NCBI GenBank assembly: GCA_027604505.1 | Contig: JADIIX010000081.1 | Location: 29,468-93,467, forward strand | DNA length: 64,000 nt | Direction: 5' to 3' | Origin: Gonapodya sp. JEL0774 | Taxonomy: Eukaryota; Monoblepharomycota; Monoblepharidomycetes; Monoblepharidales; Gonapodyaceae | Shown here: positions 26,538 to 38,138 of the stretch, piece by piece | Numbering within the stretch: the stretch's first letter is position 1 | Layout of the letters: each line of letters opens with the position of its first letter | The notes under the pieces: model-generated | Databases searched by the model: none | What the model was told of the DNA's origin: nothing | The model's input: the letters and a program-made list of their open reading frames with translations, nothing else | Made by a program: the position numbers and the translations under genes

Positions 26538-28435
26538 ATGCACGTCGAGCCGTTCTTATTTTCAGCATCAAAGGAGCAGCTAGATGATTTGAAGACCAGG
26601 ATCACTCTTGGACTCAAACGAATTCCTGCTCCCATTCCGGGCACTGAGTGGGAATGTAAGACAGTCAAGTCATCAATTGCAGTTACCGGGTGGAATTTTG
26701 AAAGCTCATGCATGCAATCCTGCAGATGGTACCAAGAAGGATGTTCTGTTGGACCTTGTGAACTATTGGAAGGACTCATACGATTGGAAGTCGGCAGAGA
26801 AGCGCATCTTTGGAGATTTCAAACATTTTGTGGCAGATGTGAACGATATCAAACTGCACTTCATCCACGAGAGGAGCGAGAGACCCGATGCGCTACCGCT
26901 GATTCTGATGTGGGTTCGTCCAAGTCTCATCGTTTTCGCACCTCTGTAAGATCTCATCACAGAAAGGGCTCTTCTTTTCCTTCCGAAAATCAAGTCACGG
27001 CTGGCCCGGTAGCTTTTACGAATTCATTGAACTTATCAAGGAACTCGCACATCCTTCCAACCCATCCGACCCCGCATTTCACATCGTCGTTCCCTCCCTT
27101 CCAGGTTATGGATTCTCCTCCGCACCCCAAGTGAAAGGATTTGGGATCCCTGAGATGGCTAAGACGTTTGATCAGCTCATGAGTGGACTTGGATACGCAA
27201 AGTACTTCGCTCAAGGCGGTGGGTGAACAGACACACGACAACCTCTGGAACTGACTTGAGGTTTGGTAATCTCTCCACCTACGGAATCCGACTCCAGGCG
27301 ATTGGGGATCCATTATCTCGCGAACTTTGGCAATAAACCACCCAGACACATGTCGGGGAATTCACATTAGTACGTAAACGTTCTCCACAGGGGGGTGCAC
27401 AAGTGACTTGTGACATTTCTTCGCTCACAGTCTCAACTTCATCACTTTGCAATCAGACATGTTTATTTGCACACCACCAGCGCCGGGTATTACAACCCTT
27501 TGGACTCTGTTTAAGGCTATACTGTGGAACTTCGGGGCTCCTATCTTTTCCAAGGAAGAGGACAAGTGGGTGTGAAATACTGACAGCTCAAGGAAAGAAC
27601 GATTGCTTTACCGTATCTGCTTTGTGTTTTCGTTTTCACAATAGCTGGCTCAAAAGCACTCAGGACTTCCAGAGGAAGGAAACTGCTTACCAAGAGATTC
27701 AGGTGAGACACTAATTGTTCATTTCTACCCTCAACTTGCACAGCGATGTAATTTTGATCACAATTTGGCAGGGCACCAAACCTCAAAGCCTCGGTTACGC
27801 CCTGAATGACTCCCCCGTGGGGCTCTGCGCATGGATACTCGAAAAGTTCTCGACGTGGGGAGAAAGTCGTGGCGATGTGCTAGGACACTTTGGACGCGAC
27901 CGGATACTGACCAATATTATGATTTACTGGTGAGCGAAGCTCGAGCTTGACTACTGGTGTAGTAGGAGGCAATGAAGAAAGTCATCTCGTGATGCTTGTT
28001 GAATCAGGCTCTCTGGATCCATCACCTCGTCAATGCGTCTCTACTACGAGGTCCGACACAACCCAGCCAGTCTAGGTGCAATTCTGACAACCTACCACAA
28101 GCCACCAGTCGCTATCGCGAAGTGAGTTTACCCCTCTTGCTACCAACACTTCCGAAAACTTATCCCTGCATCGTCTCAAAACAGCTTTGCGGAGGAGCTC
28201 TACCGGGCGCCCAAAGAGTGGGCGGAGCATGTTGTTAATTTGCAACAGTGGAGCGTGTTCCCCAGTGGGGGCCATTTTGCGGCAATGGAGGTGGGTATTC
28301 CATGAGCGGCCAGGTTTTTTCTCCACTCAACAATAACGCTGCTTCAAGGAACCCGCACTTTTGCTTGCGGACGTACGGAAGTTCTTTGGTAGGAAGGATA
28401 TTGCCAGTCAAATAGAAGGTGGATCAAAGTTGTGA
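26538..28435 (+). CDS. Epoxide hydrolase with peroxisomal SKL end
   Basis: The start at 26538 gives MHVEPFLFSASKEQLDDLK, the epoxide hydrolase N-terminal domain. Exons 26538-26655, 26726-26909, 26995-27218 and 27298 onward join in phase through WEYGTKKDVLLDLVNYW, LILIHGWPGSFYEF (oxyanion HGWP) and GGDWGS (nucleophile Asp). Later exons carry the lid with the expected Tyr-rich segments and SGGHFAAMEEP (catalytic His). The protein ends GGSKL, a canonical PTS1, so it should be a peroxisomal matrix enzyme. It opens epoxides to diols through an alkyl-enzyme intermediate. The splice near 27370-27430 is uncertain by a base or two. Length (about 415 residues) is normal. Confidence 0.9.
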
Positions 28436-28551
28436 GACGCAGATGGCATTTCAGGTTCAAGGGCAACACGTGAATGTGATGTTTTAAGATTTTGCAAATG
28501 AGCAATATCGTCTGATGCTTTTGACGGTCATAATATTAACTTCGTGTCATC

Positions 28552-29868
28552 ATGGTGTTCATCAACTTGACGGACCCTCTCATGACAAGCGAACAATGTT
28601 CACTCCTTCCTGTGTACGTTCCCAGAAACGAATCGCACTCGCGCGGTCACCTCGAATCAACTGATGACCCCCACGAATCATTTGATTACCTCGACACGGC
28701 TGTGGAAGAAGAGCTGATGCGCTTGTACACTGGCAATCAGTCTGACTCCACAAAAGCATCCCGACGCACCCATCCTCATCACCGTCTAGCGTGTATCAAT
28801 TTCGATTGGACGCTGGGATGGGATACAACCGGTACTGGCCCTAAATCTCCCCGGAAAAGTGTGTCGATCGCGCAGAATCCTGGAACACATTTTGGGGGTG
28901 GTGCACGGACGGGGAACGTTTGCTGGCGGTCGGGTATGGTGCTCGCCAAGATGTTCGCCAGCGATTGGGGGCGAAGTGTTCTCCGCGAAGTGTCTGAAAG
29001 TGCAATGCGATCTGGAGATGGTAATCTTCGGTATGTGCTCCGGGCGATTTTTCTTGACAGAAATCGGCGAGACAAGAGATCTCATCCATGCACGCTACCC
29101 TTCAGCGTCCTTGAACTCGGCTCCGGCACTGGACTCCTTGCGGTAACACACCTGTTGACCTTGTTTCACGGTCTACCTGCCCTCTTTCCCAACCCCAGGA
29201 CGCGTCTCCCAACTGTTCACTTGACGCTTACAGACTCAGATATGAGTGCGCTCTCTGTGGCGCGGAAGAATATACTCGAGAATCTCGATGGGATGGTTCT
29301 GGAGGCGGATGGTCTTGGAACTAGACCCGATTTAAAGCCTTCTGAAGCGTCTACGAAGAACCCAAAGCGATCCCGCATCGAGAACGCAAGACCTCCACCG
29401 ACTATTTTTGTTTCGTTTGTTCACTTGGACTGGACCTTACCGGCCACATACCCGAGCTTTTCATCCGACAGCCCCTTCTTGACGACCCGACCATCCCTCA
29501 TTCTCGCCACCGACACTGCCTACAATGAATTTCTGGCCGATTCGTTTGCACAAGTAGCGCGGCATACAATGGGAATCGGTGACAGTGTGGGGGCGACAAA
29601 GGGGAGTACGCTCATTGTCGCTCAGGAGCTGCGTTCGCCAGAGCCACACCGAGCACTGCTCCGAAGATTACTGAATGCAGACGCTGAACACGATGATTGC
29701 ACTTCTGGCGATGATGTATGCCTGTACCGAATACCGGACGACACAATCAGGGGTGCCTGCCGAGTCTCGCAGTGGGAGGGCACTATGAATGAGGAGGAGG
29801 ACGACACTTTTGCAGAAGGTGTCGTGGTTTATGTTATGAAGGCGGGTGAGGCAACGCTGGAGCGGTAG
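28552..29868 (+). CDS. METTL21/EFM-type lysine methyltransferase-like protein
   Basis: A single exon of 438 codons. The SAM-binding motif I is FSVLELGSGTGLLAV; LTLTDSDMSALSVARKNI follows as motif post I. FVHLDWTLPATYP and SLILATDTAYNEFLADSF match the D/E-x-x-Y region of class I family-16 protein lysine methyltransferases, which modify elongation factors, chaperones or other non-histone proteins. An N-terminal extension of about 170 residues and inserts in the core make it longer than most relatives. The TAG stop follows a natural end. The target protein cannot be inferred. It lies about 115 bases after the epoxide hydrolase, on the same strand. Confidence 0.75.
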   Translation: MVFINLTDPLMTSEQCSLLPVYVPRNESHSRGHLESTDDPHESFDYLDTAVEEELMRLYTGNQSDSTKASRRTHPHHRLACINFDWTLGWDTTGTGPKSPRKSVSIAQNPGTHFGGGARTGNVCWRSGMVLAKMFASDWGRSVLREVSESAMRSGDGNLRYVLRAIFLDRNRRDKRSHPCTLPFSVLELGSGTGLLAVTHLLTLFHGLPALFPNPRTRLPTVHLTLTDSDMSALSVARKNILENLDGMVLEADGLGTRPDLKPSEASTKNPKRSRIENARPPPTIFVSFVHLDWTLPATYPSFSSDSPFLTTRPSLILATDTAYNEFLADSFAQVARHTMGIGDSVGATKGSTLIVAQELRSPEPHRALLRRLLNADAEHDDCTSGDDVCLYRIPDDTIRGACRVSQWEGTMNEEEDDTFAEGVVVYVMKAGEATLER

Positions 29869-30141
29869 CGTGGGTTGATGAACGACTTCGAATATATGTC
29901 TAGCAACTCTGCTTAAGATGATGTAAATATGTTATATACCGGAATCCCAAACTACACAAGCGAATAGGATTTCTCAACACGGTGGATGAAACTACATACC
30001 AAAAATCACGCTCATCCTTCCTACGGCATGATATGCACGATAAACGTTATCATAAACGCAGAAGCTTCCTCCAATTCTCTATTTTTCCACGAGTCGCAGC
30101 GATCTACAAATTATTCTTTCTGTCATGTAGTATTCATGAAT

Positions 30142-32158
30142 TCAAATGTTGAGTCCCCTGCCCTGCCCACCGTCGACAACCAAGTTGGCGCCCGTGATGT
30201 AAGTTGCGGCGGTCGAGAGGAGGAAAACTACCGAGTTGGCGATTTCTTCCGGAGTGCCCATACGACTGCATTGTGGAGGCAAGCAGTGTGGACGTGTTTT
30301 AGTGACGAAACCACGAAGACCCATACCCCCTCACAAGAGCTCAAAAAGCACGAAACACGTTCTCGGGGCACTCACCCCATCGGATTCAAAGACAATATCC
30401 TGTTGTACCGCTCCGGGTTGGAGATCTTGGCTTTGCCCCAGACGCCTCCTTCGAAGTAGACTGGACCGGGCGCGACGGTGTTGAAGCGGATTTTCTCTTT
30501 TGCGTAGGTGTTGGCCCATTGTTCTGCACAGCGGGGATAAGAGATGGAAGGAAGTTCGATAGTTGGGCGAGAGAAGAGCCGTAAGATGATGAGCGGCCTG
30601 TGGGAGCAGGGCGAGTGAAAGACGAGGAGAGAGACTTACGTGTTTGGTGGGTGAGGGCGGCTTTAATGGGGCCGTCTGTTGAATGGCATGGTAAGTCTCG
30701 TCAGACCGCATCCCCACCAACCCAACCTGAAACACCCCTCGCAAAACTCACACGGCCTCAGATCCGACACCTGTCTCGCCGACACACTGGTAATGTTCAC
30801 CACGGCCGCATCACCGCGTCTGGCAACACTTTCTCTCAGAGCCGGGAGTGCCGCTTCCACGACGCGGACGGTGTGGAGGAGGTCGACTTCGAACATGGCC
30901 GTCCAGTCGGCTTCGGAGGTGCCGTTGCCGAAGGCCTGAGGGAGGCGTGGAGCGGAGGGGAGGAGATTGAGAAAGAGAGCTACATGTTTCCTGGGAGGGA
31001 TGACAAGAGCAAGCACAATACACCACGCTCTCCTATTCAAGCGCGCACTCGTCATCCAGCATCCGAACATTGTCTACGCTTGGATCTCCTCAACAAGCAC
31101 TGTCCATCCGATTCCCAATGACATTCTACAAATATTCGAAACCCCCCTTCTTTCCCCATGATCAACTCACAGACACGTTACAAACGATCAAATCCAACCC
31201 TCCGAACTCCTTGGTGACGTCCGCAACCCACGCCTTGATCTCGTCCCCGTTTCGGACATCAACGGCGCGGCCTGAGCCCTTGACTGAATTCAGAAGTGAA
31301 GAAACGACGGGTCAGGGAATGCGAGTGGTGACGGCAGAGGGGATAGGCGTCAGAGGGTGCAGTAAAGATGGGGAGGTTTGTGTGGTGGGTCGACCAGCAC
31401 TCAGGCTTTACAACGTTCTCCGTGCTGCTCGCGATCTATTTTAGACAGGCAGACAGACTTATGGTAGGCCCCTTTCAGGTCTCTTTGTAGTTCCCGTCCC
31501 TCATCCCGTTCCAGCTTGTGGCGAAAGCCATCCCATCCAGTATCACGACCAAGTTGACAAATCTGAATCGACTTTCCAGTGCGCTCGTGATATTCACCTC
31601 CGAACGCTTGAATCTCCTTCACGGTCGAGTCGATTTCCGCCTGGTTCCTGGCGCAAATTGCGACATCGACACCTGGTGGGTAGTGGCAAGAGGAAGTATA
31701 TTCACGGTTGTTTTCAGTAGAGGGGACAATCACGACGTTGGAATGATTAGGAGATCCGAGAGTTCAATGACGGAGGTCAAGCAAAGAGCCGTATGTCAAC
31801 GATTGGAAAGAACTTTTGAGAACGAACCTTCCTTGGCAAGCAGGAGGGCCGTCGATCGACCGATGCCTTTGCTGCCGCCCTAGATGAGAGGGGTGGGCAG
31901 ATAAGAAGAATGGGTTTCCAGTGGTGTGATGTGATTAATTCCACGAACACGGCCCAGTCAGCGCGAACCCCATCAAGGGCGATTTCACAAGGTGTGATTC
32001 AGCAAAGTGGATAACATCGTTTGCATTGTGCGATTTTTTAGGCACAGAACGGGATCCATTAGAGAGAAGAGTGAGGTGTGCTGACTGGGCCAACGGAAGC
32101 AAATCACACCGAAACATACGGTGATGAGAGCCTTAGCGCCTTTGAGTCCGAGTTCCAT
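30142..32158 (-). CDS. Short-chain dehydrogenase/reductase
   Basis: The start at 32158 gives [13 protein letters not shown], and the intron joins it in phase to [18 protein letters not shown] (from 31879), the NAD(P)-binding TGxxxGxG-type motif. Following exons read [20 protein letters not shown], a middle strand, [32 protein letters not shown] (catalytic Ser region), [18 protein letters not shown] (with a Tyr-Ala-Lys-Glu-Lys near the active site) and [20 protein letters not shown] to [12 protein letters not shown]. That is a classical SDR of the FabG/3-oxoacyl reductase-like type, about 260 residues once spliced over six or more exons. The substrate is not predictable. Introns are longer and less certain than elsewhere. 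Confidence 0.8.
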
Positions 32159-32818
32159 GATGTGTGGGATTCGAAGGTGGGATGAGTGAAACGGTGCAAT
32201 ATGAATACCGTTGCAATCCGAAATCTTTGGAGAGACCCGGGTGGACCGAGGGAGCGTGCCGGACATTCTGTTCCCCCGCAGACCTTCCACATCTCCCTCC
32301 CCCCACACCGTCCAGAATCTGCAATACCGCCAACCCCCTTGCAGATTCTAGACATTGGGCACCCCATTTAGTACGGAGGAGTCGAGGCGGGTCGGACGGT
32401 TGTGGGTGCACGGGCGGAGGCGTATGCGGAACTGGAGCTCCGAATGGAGAGGAGTCACTGGTATGAGGAGGAGAGTGCCGGTGGTAATTGCTAGATACAT
32501 GACCTGGTAGACATGTGATCAGGTGAGAACTTGTGCAATGCAAATTTCGCGAATTAAATTAGAGTTGTTGTGTCTGCCGTCATGCAGTGTGATGGTATTT
32601 CCCGCCCCCTTAAATAATTAAAGTCTTTTATACAGCCGCCATCCGCTGCGCGACAACGGACTTGAGTGCGGGTTGATAATCTTGGGCTGCTCCGGCCGTC
32701 TCAGTCGGGCACTCAGTGGTGCTCAGTCCCTTAGTTCCTGTGGACACCTGTGGACAAGCTCTCGATCTTTTCATTAATTAATTTGATTCACACACACGCG
32801 AAGTCGCCACCTGCACCG
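32159..32818. other. Divergent intergenic region
   Basis: This lies between the SDR start and the vWA-receptor start. It is GC-rich on the left and AT-rich (TTAATTAATT) about 35 bases before the ATG at 32819. It probably holds both promoters; no gene is seen. Confidence 0.5.
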
Positions 32819-35800
32819 ATGAAGCTCGAGCGTCAGATCAAGCTGCGGTGCGTGCATCTGCCACTTGCGACCTGCGCTGCCCCTCACCGTTGACACCTCG
32901 CCCCTCTCATCCAGTCTAGTCCTCCCCGTCGTCCTGGGCATGCTCGTGCTTGGTGGGCTTCCTTTCCTTTTTCCCACCCAAGAGTCATTCCTTACCATTT
33001 GCATCAAGCACAGGGGCTGCCACCGTCGCTCTGATTTACACGCAGTCGTCCTCGTGGATCGACGAACTCGCATCCATCATCGATGACTTGCAAGTGCGTC
33101 AAACCAGGACATCTTCTCTGCTGTACTTTAACGCCTCTTGTGAATCATTTCCAACCAACATTCATGTCAAAACTCAACGCCCCCAGATCACAGCCGTCCA
33201 GTCCCGTGCGTACGGCAAGGCCTCATTCGTCCAGTCATTTGTCTCTTCTTTGGTCCTCGACGTGCGCGTGCTTGCTCTCTATGCCGCCTCGGCCACGCGG
33301 GGAACACTTGGGACCATAGTGCGGTAGGTCTAGTCCCACACTCCTGCGCACCATGTACTTTATGATCTCTCACTCCGACTCTCTCCCATAATTTGGCGTA
33401 TCACATTTCCATATTACTCACGTGTCCTGCGCCCTGCCACCACAGACCGATCCCGTCATTCTTTCAGCTCCCACTGCTTGACTCGCCTTCCGTTGCCACA
33501 CCGATGCCCCCAGAGACGTCCCGCCCTCTGTACTCGTCGTACTGGTCCGTCAACATATCCACCTCGGCTGACCTGGCCGCGGCGGCCAACTCAAGCATGA
33601 ACAGCACTGTTCTGGACATGGTGTTCAGACCGTTGTTCCTCGACAAGGTGAGTCGGACTTCTGAATATTGGACTTTGAGGTGAGAAGCGGGGAAAAAGGC
33701 TATGTGCCGTTGATAGTGTTCGGAAGGGGATTGCAGCAATTCCGGAGAGTGGACAATGAGCATTCGAGATGAGTTCGCCAGAGAAAGACCCATCAGATCC
33801 ACGCACGGTTTGGCTCTGCGGGAAGAGGGAAACTAAATTCCTTCATGTCCCTTGCCTGTCCTCGTCCCACCACAAAAAAACCGCTCACAACCCTTTCTCC
33901 CACCTGACCTCCTCACCGCACAGCCCGGCACCAACCAGCTGTACACCGGCTTCTCCGACACAGGCATGCGCAAATTCCCTTACATATTCGCCTCGTCCCC
34001 GAACGCTTCGTTCCGGACCCAGCGCTTCTGCGACGCGCCTGATCTGGACCCGTCGATTCGAGGAAAGGTGGGGTTCATTCCGGCGTGCCGTGGGTGGTAC
34101 AGATCCGCTGTAGACGCGGTGCGGAACGCGTCCACCACAAGCACGGTAAATACCGTGGATGGCGTCGGGCCGTGGGTCATTGTTTCGCCGTATGTGGACG
34201 CGACCACGGGGACGGTGATGTGAGTGTCCGGGTCTGCGCCTTGCGTGGTGGGGCACGGGGGTCTGTACGAGTACTGCCCCCGCAAGATCCTGACTGACCA
34301 TCGCCCGGTTTGGGGCATTCGTGTGAAGCATCTCAGCATCGCAAGCGTTTCTCGACGCGAGCGGTGTCGTCGTCGGCGTGGCAGCGCTAGACGCCAACAT
34401 GGACTTGTTCCTGTCGACTTTTTCGCAGAGTAGCAAGGTAGAGTTTGTGCCTCTGACTCAGGTCTAATGCAGTCAGCTTATCTGTGCGCCTCGACAATCG
34501 CCGGCCGCGGGCTTGATAGATCTTGGACAATGGGTACTTGCTTGTTATGGACACGAGTGGCAATCTTATCGTCTAGTGAGTGCACCCGACACCACCCAAG
34601 CACCCCCGTGCGCCCTCACGACGAAACAACAATCACCCAACCACTCAGCGATCAAGCGCAAGCCCGGGCCAAAAATATTTCCATCTACACCTCCATCACC
34701 AACATCCTCTCCACCGACTTCCCGGGGGACGCGCCTTCCGCGGTGGCCTTCCTCGCCTCGGCGCAGCAATCGGCCACGACAAAAACGTCCACTACTTTCC
34801 TTCGCGGGGGACGTCTCTGGCGCCTCGCGGCGACGACGGTCCCGGACACATCGTACCTCGCTGTCGCGCTCGTGCCCGTATCCGATCTACAAGCCCTATC
34901 GGACTCCATGCGTGCAAAGACCGCCACATTCGGTGCGGCAGCGACGGCCGTTATCGCGGTGCTCCTGGTGGTCGCGGCATACGTAGCGAACAGGGTCAGC
35001 GCTCACATTGCGGACAGGGTGCTGAGGCCCGTCAAAAATCTCACAGACTTCGTCAACCTCGTCACGTCGGGAAATTTGGATCATGAGCCTATTGTGAGTG
35101 CGGCGTTCGTGCGTTTGTGTGCGTCAATGATCGACATCAATAAATGTCCCGCTCCCCACTCTCTGACCTCCCACCGCTCGAAAATCAGAACTATGGGCCC
35201 GTCAATACAGAGATCGACACCATAGGCAAGAACTTCCGCGAGCTTCTGGTAGCAATGCGGTTTGGTAACACGGCGTATTACGCGGGAGATCTCAACAAGG
35301 CTCTCGACAGTGTGAGTGCTTTCTGCGTGCCAGTGTATTTTCTTAGAGCCACCATGTACTGAGTCGTCGCTCCCTCGTGGTTCAACATGCTAGTATCTGG
35401 CAGCGGAGAGGGTCATGACGGAATTCAACTCGGAGAGGGGAAAGGGAGTGTGTTGGAACAACCTCGGTAACGTGTACTCCCAGATGGACAGGTTGGTGGG
35501 CAACTCTCCCGTTATACTGGTGAAAAAGCTCGTTGGAGAAGTATTGACGATCAACGCTCCATTGTTCTTAGGCAGGATCTAGCTCTTATTCATTACAATA
35601 AGGCTATTGACAGTGGTAAGTGTCGCATATTGATGACCTTTACCAAACTCTGAGCCTGCTTCCCCACCAGCTGAGCGACTTCTTGCCACCGAGCAAGATC
35701 CCTCCAAGCGAAGCGCTCTGCAAAGCACTTTAGCCGAACGACTCATGAACAAGGGCGTACTGTTCAAGGTCACAAACAAGCCTCCCGAAGAGTCCGTGGC

Positions 35801-37069
35801 GCTCTTCGAGCGAGCCATAGAGCTACACCGGCTCAATGACAGCGTTGATGGAATAGCACAGGTGTCGGGGAACTTGGGCCAGATGTATCTGGAGCGTAGA
35901 AACATGCCCAAGGCGGAGGAGTGCATTGTAAACGCTTATACCGAAATCAAGGACCGACAGAGGCCGGTGGCGTTGCAATACGCGGCAATGAACATGTAAG
36001 TGACTTGTGTGACGACATGTGTCGGATGAAGTACTGATATTGACGGTTGTGATGGAACAGGGGTCTTCTTGCTGAAGCACAAGGACACAAGGAAGATGCA
36101 CTTGCATGGTTTTTATGTAGGCAACCCAAAATGCTGTGATTTTTTCCCCTGTTTGTGCTGATTCTCGAACTCAATACCATGCTTGAAAGATGTGCTCCAG
36201 CGTTTTGAAGTCTCTGTCCATTATGTGCAGAAAAAGTGCACACAGGAAGTGATTCGGCTCTGTCAAGATCCCGCGATCAACAAGCCCGACATAGCTCAAA
36301 CCGTATTCAAAGTTGGCCGATCGATCTTTCCTGACCTTACCATCGATGGTGCACTAGCACCCATTGGCCAAGTCACAACTCACATTGATCCACAAGCTAA
36401 TGTGGGTGCTCGTAAAGTCGCATCGCTACCTAAAATGACGTTTTTGATATTCGTTTTCAGGTCCAGATGCGCATGCTCATGGCGGGGCGCAAGGATCTTG
36501 CTTTTACGTTGGATGTTTCAGGCTCTATGAGCGGCACGTTCATTCATCAATGTCGCACCTCTATCAACGAAATCATTTACAATCATTGCGGGCAAAATGA
36601 TCGGGTGGCGCTTCTTGTGTTTGATAGCACAGTCCGACAAGTGTTCGATTGGACGTTGGCAACCGACCGACAGAAGGCGGTCATGCGCAATCTCGTTGAT
36701 AACAACACTCCAATTGGAGGAAGTACTGCATTCTGGGATGCACTTATGGCTACCGCCAAGCGCATGGCGGCAGTTAAAGATCACAAAGGCCGCTCGCTCT
36801 GGATCTGCACCCTCACTGACGGAGGGGACAATGCGTCAAACAGCACGTCTAAGAGTGTCATCGCTGAACTCCAAAGATTGCCTCAGGTGGGCCTCATCGC
36901 CATCACAGTCGGAGCCCTCGGCAATGAGGCGGAGATTCGCAAAGTGTGCGAGGCTAGCCGTAATGGGGGTCTTTTCATTCGCGCCGATGCGTCTGGGCAG
37001 GGCATCCAATCCGCGTTTAGGGCCGCGATTCAGCACATGGAGGATTATGCTGTCCAGCACTTCAACTAA
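32819..37069 (+). CDS. dCache-HAMP-TPR-vWA transmembrane receptor
   Basis: About 16 exons give roughly 955 residues. A signal anchor (LPVVLGMLVLGGAATVALIY) is assembled across two introns. An extracellular dual Cache domain follows (about residues 45-365) with LYTGFSDTGMRKFPYIFA, then FIPACRGWY and VSPYVDATTG, and VVVGVAALDANMDLF. A second span (AVIAVLLVVAAYVANRV, about 395-420) leads into a HAMP linker (RVLRPVKNLTDFVNLVTSGN). Several TPR-like repeats follow (NNLGNVYSQMDRQDLALIHY, AQVSGNLGQMYLERRNMPKA). The C-terminal 200 residues are a von Willebrand A domain with a full MIDAS: DVSGSMSG, GGSTAFWDAL and TLTDGGDN. The plan is an outside ligand sensor linked to an intracellular metal-dependent adhesion or scaffold domain. 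No kinase or cyclase output exists. The small exon near 33735 has an unclear donor. Confidence 0.85.
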
Positions 37070-38138
37070 CCTGACTTTTTTTTTTAATGGGTGAAATACT
37101 ATGCTTCTTGAAGAGGGAGAGGTTTGGTATGATTCGTACTGTATAATTATGTTTAAAATGAAGTATATACTATGAACCGGTGGGTTTCAAAATTAGAATT
37201 GGAGGGCCATCCGGAGAGCGTGGGGGTGTCAGATGTTGAAGGGGATCCTGCTGTACGAGTGATTCTGTTTGTGTGCGATGTTGTGGAGGCTGTTGTCGCA
37301 TCGGGGAGCAGTACATACTCGAAAACAATGAAAGTTGCTGCTTGTGGAGGTTGCTGTTCGAGACTCACCAGCAGCAAACTCGAGAGTGAGCGACTTCGTC
37401 GTCAGGACTCAGGAGTGAAGTCTCCGGCAACATCAACATGCAGGAACGCCAAAATACACCGAATCTTTCTCTTTCGGCAAGGTGTGCTTTCTGGTGTATT
37501 TTGGCAAGATTACATTCCACTACGGTCCCAGTCCGCGCGATACGATCACCACAGGTTGATTGTGGCATCTCGGAGAAGACCATCTGGAACTACAACTAAA
37601 ACAGTCTATCCTAAGAAGATTTCGAATGCAGGGAAGGACGGCCACCTACGCGACCTACTCCACAAACTCAACCTTGGGACCCGGAACAAGACAGCACCGC
37701 GAGAATGAAAACAACGCTAAGAACTGAGATCACGTAGTATCGCACTGAAGGCTCAGCTCAAGCGATCTGTCCTGACTTGACCTCTTAATCTATCACCCAT
37801 CAGGAGCTATCCGCCGTCGCTGTGATGGGGGTGGGTTCAGTCCGTGTTGCCGAAAGGGAGAGTGCCAGGGTATGATCCAAAGGCGTTCCATGCACAGTCC
37901 GTCACCGCGTTCCGCTTCATAGCTCTGTTTTGGCAATGCTGACGGCTTTAAAGAACGGGCGGGAAGCGAGCGGCTGAGGCCATGGATATTTCTTCATTGC
38001 TTACTGACGCAGATATGCATCTGGGCCGCATGGACGAATCAGCTACATGCATTCTGGGAACGTGATAAATGATACTGGCACTTACAAATATATATTACAC
38101 AATTCAATTACACCGAAAAGAGAAGGACAACCTACAAA
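37070..38138. other. Convergent intergenic region, about 1 kb
   Basis: This lies between the 3' ends of the two Cache receptors. An open frame of 178 codons at 37172-37708 has no motif and a composition unlike the neighbours, so I do not call it a gene. A T-rich run follows the vWA stop and probably belongs to the 3' end. Confidence 0.5.

Noticed and set aside
29986-30459. 157-codon plus-strand open frame
   Set aside because: Its second half lies opposite the last exons of the minus-strand short-chain dehydrogenase, which has clear conserved motifs; the rest lies in the spacer and has no motif.
37172-37708. 178-codon plus-strand open frame between the two Cache receptors
   Set aside because: No motif, odd composition and a position in the 3' region between convergent genes. 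Probably chance.
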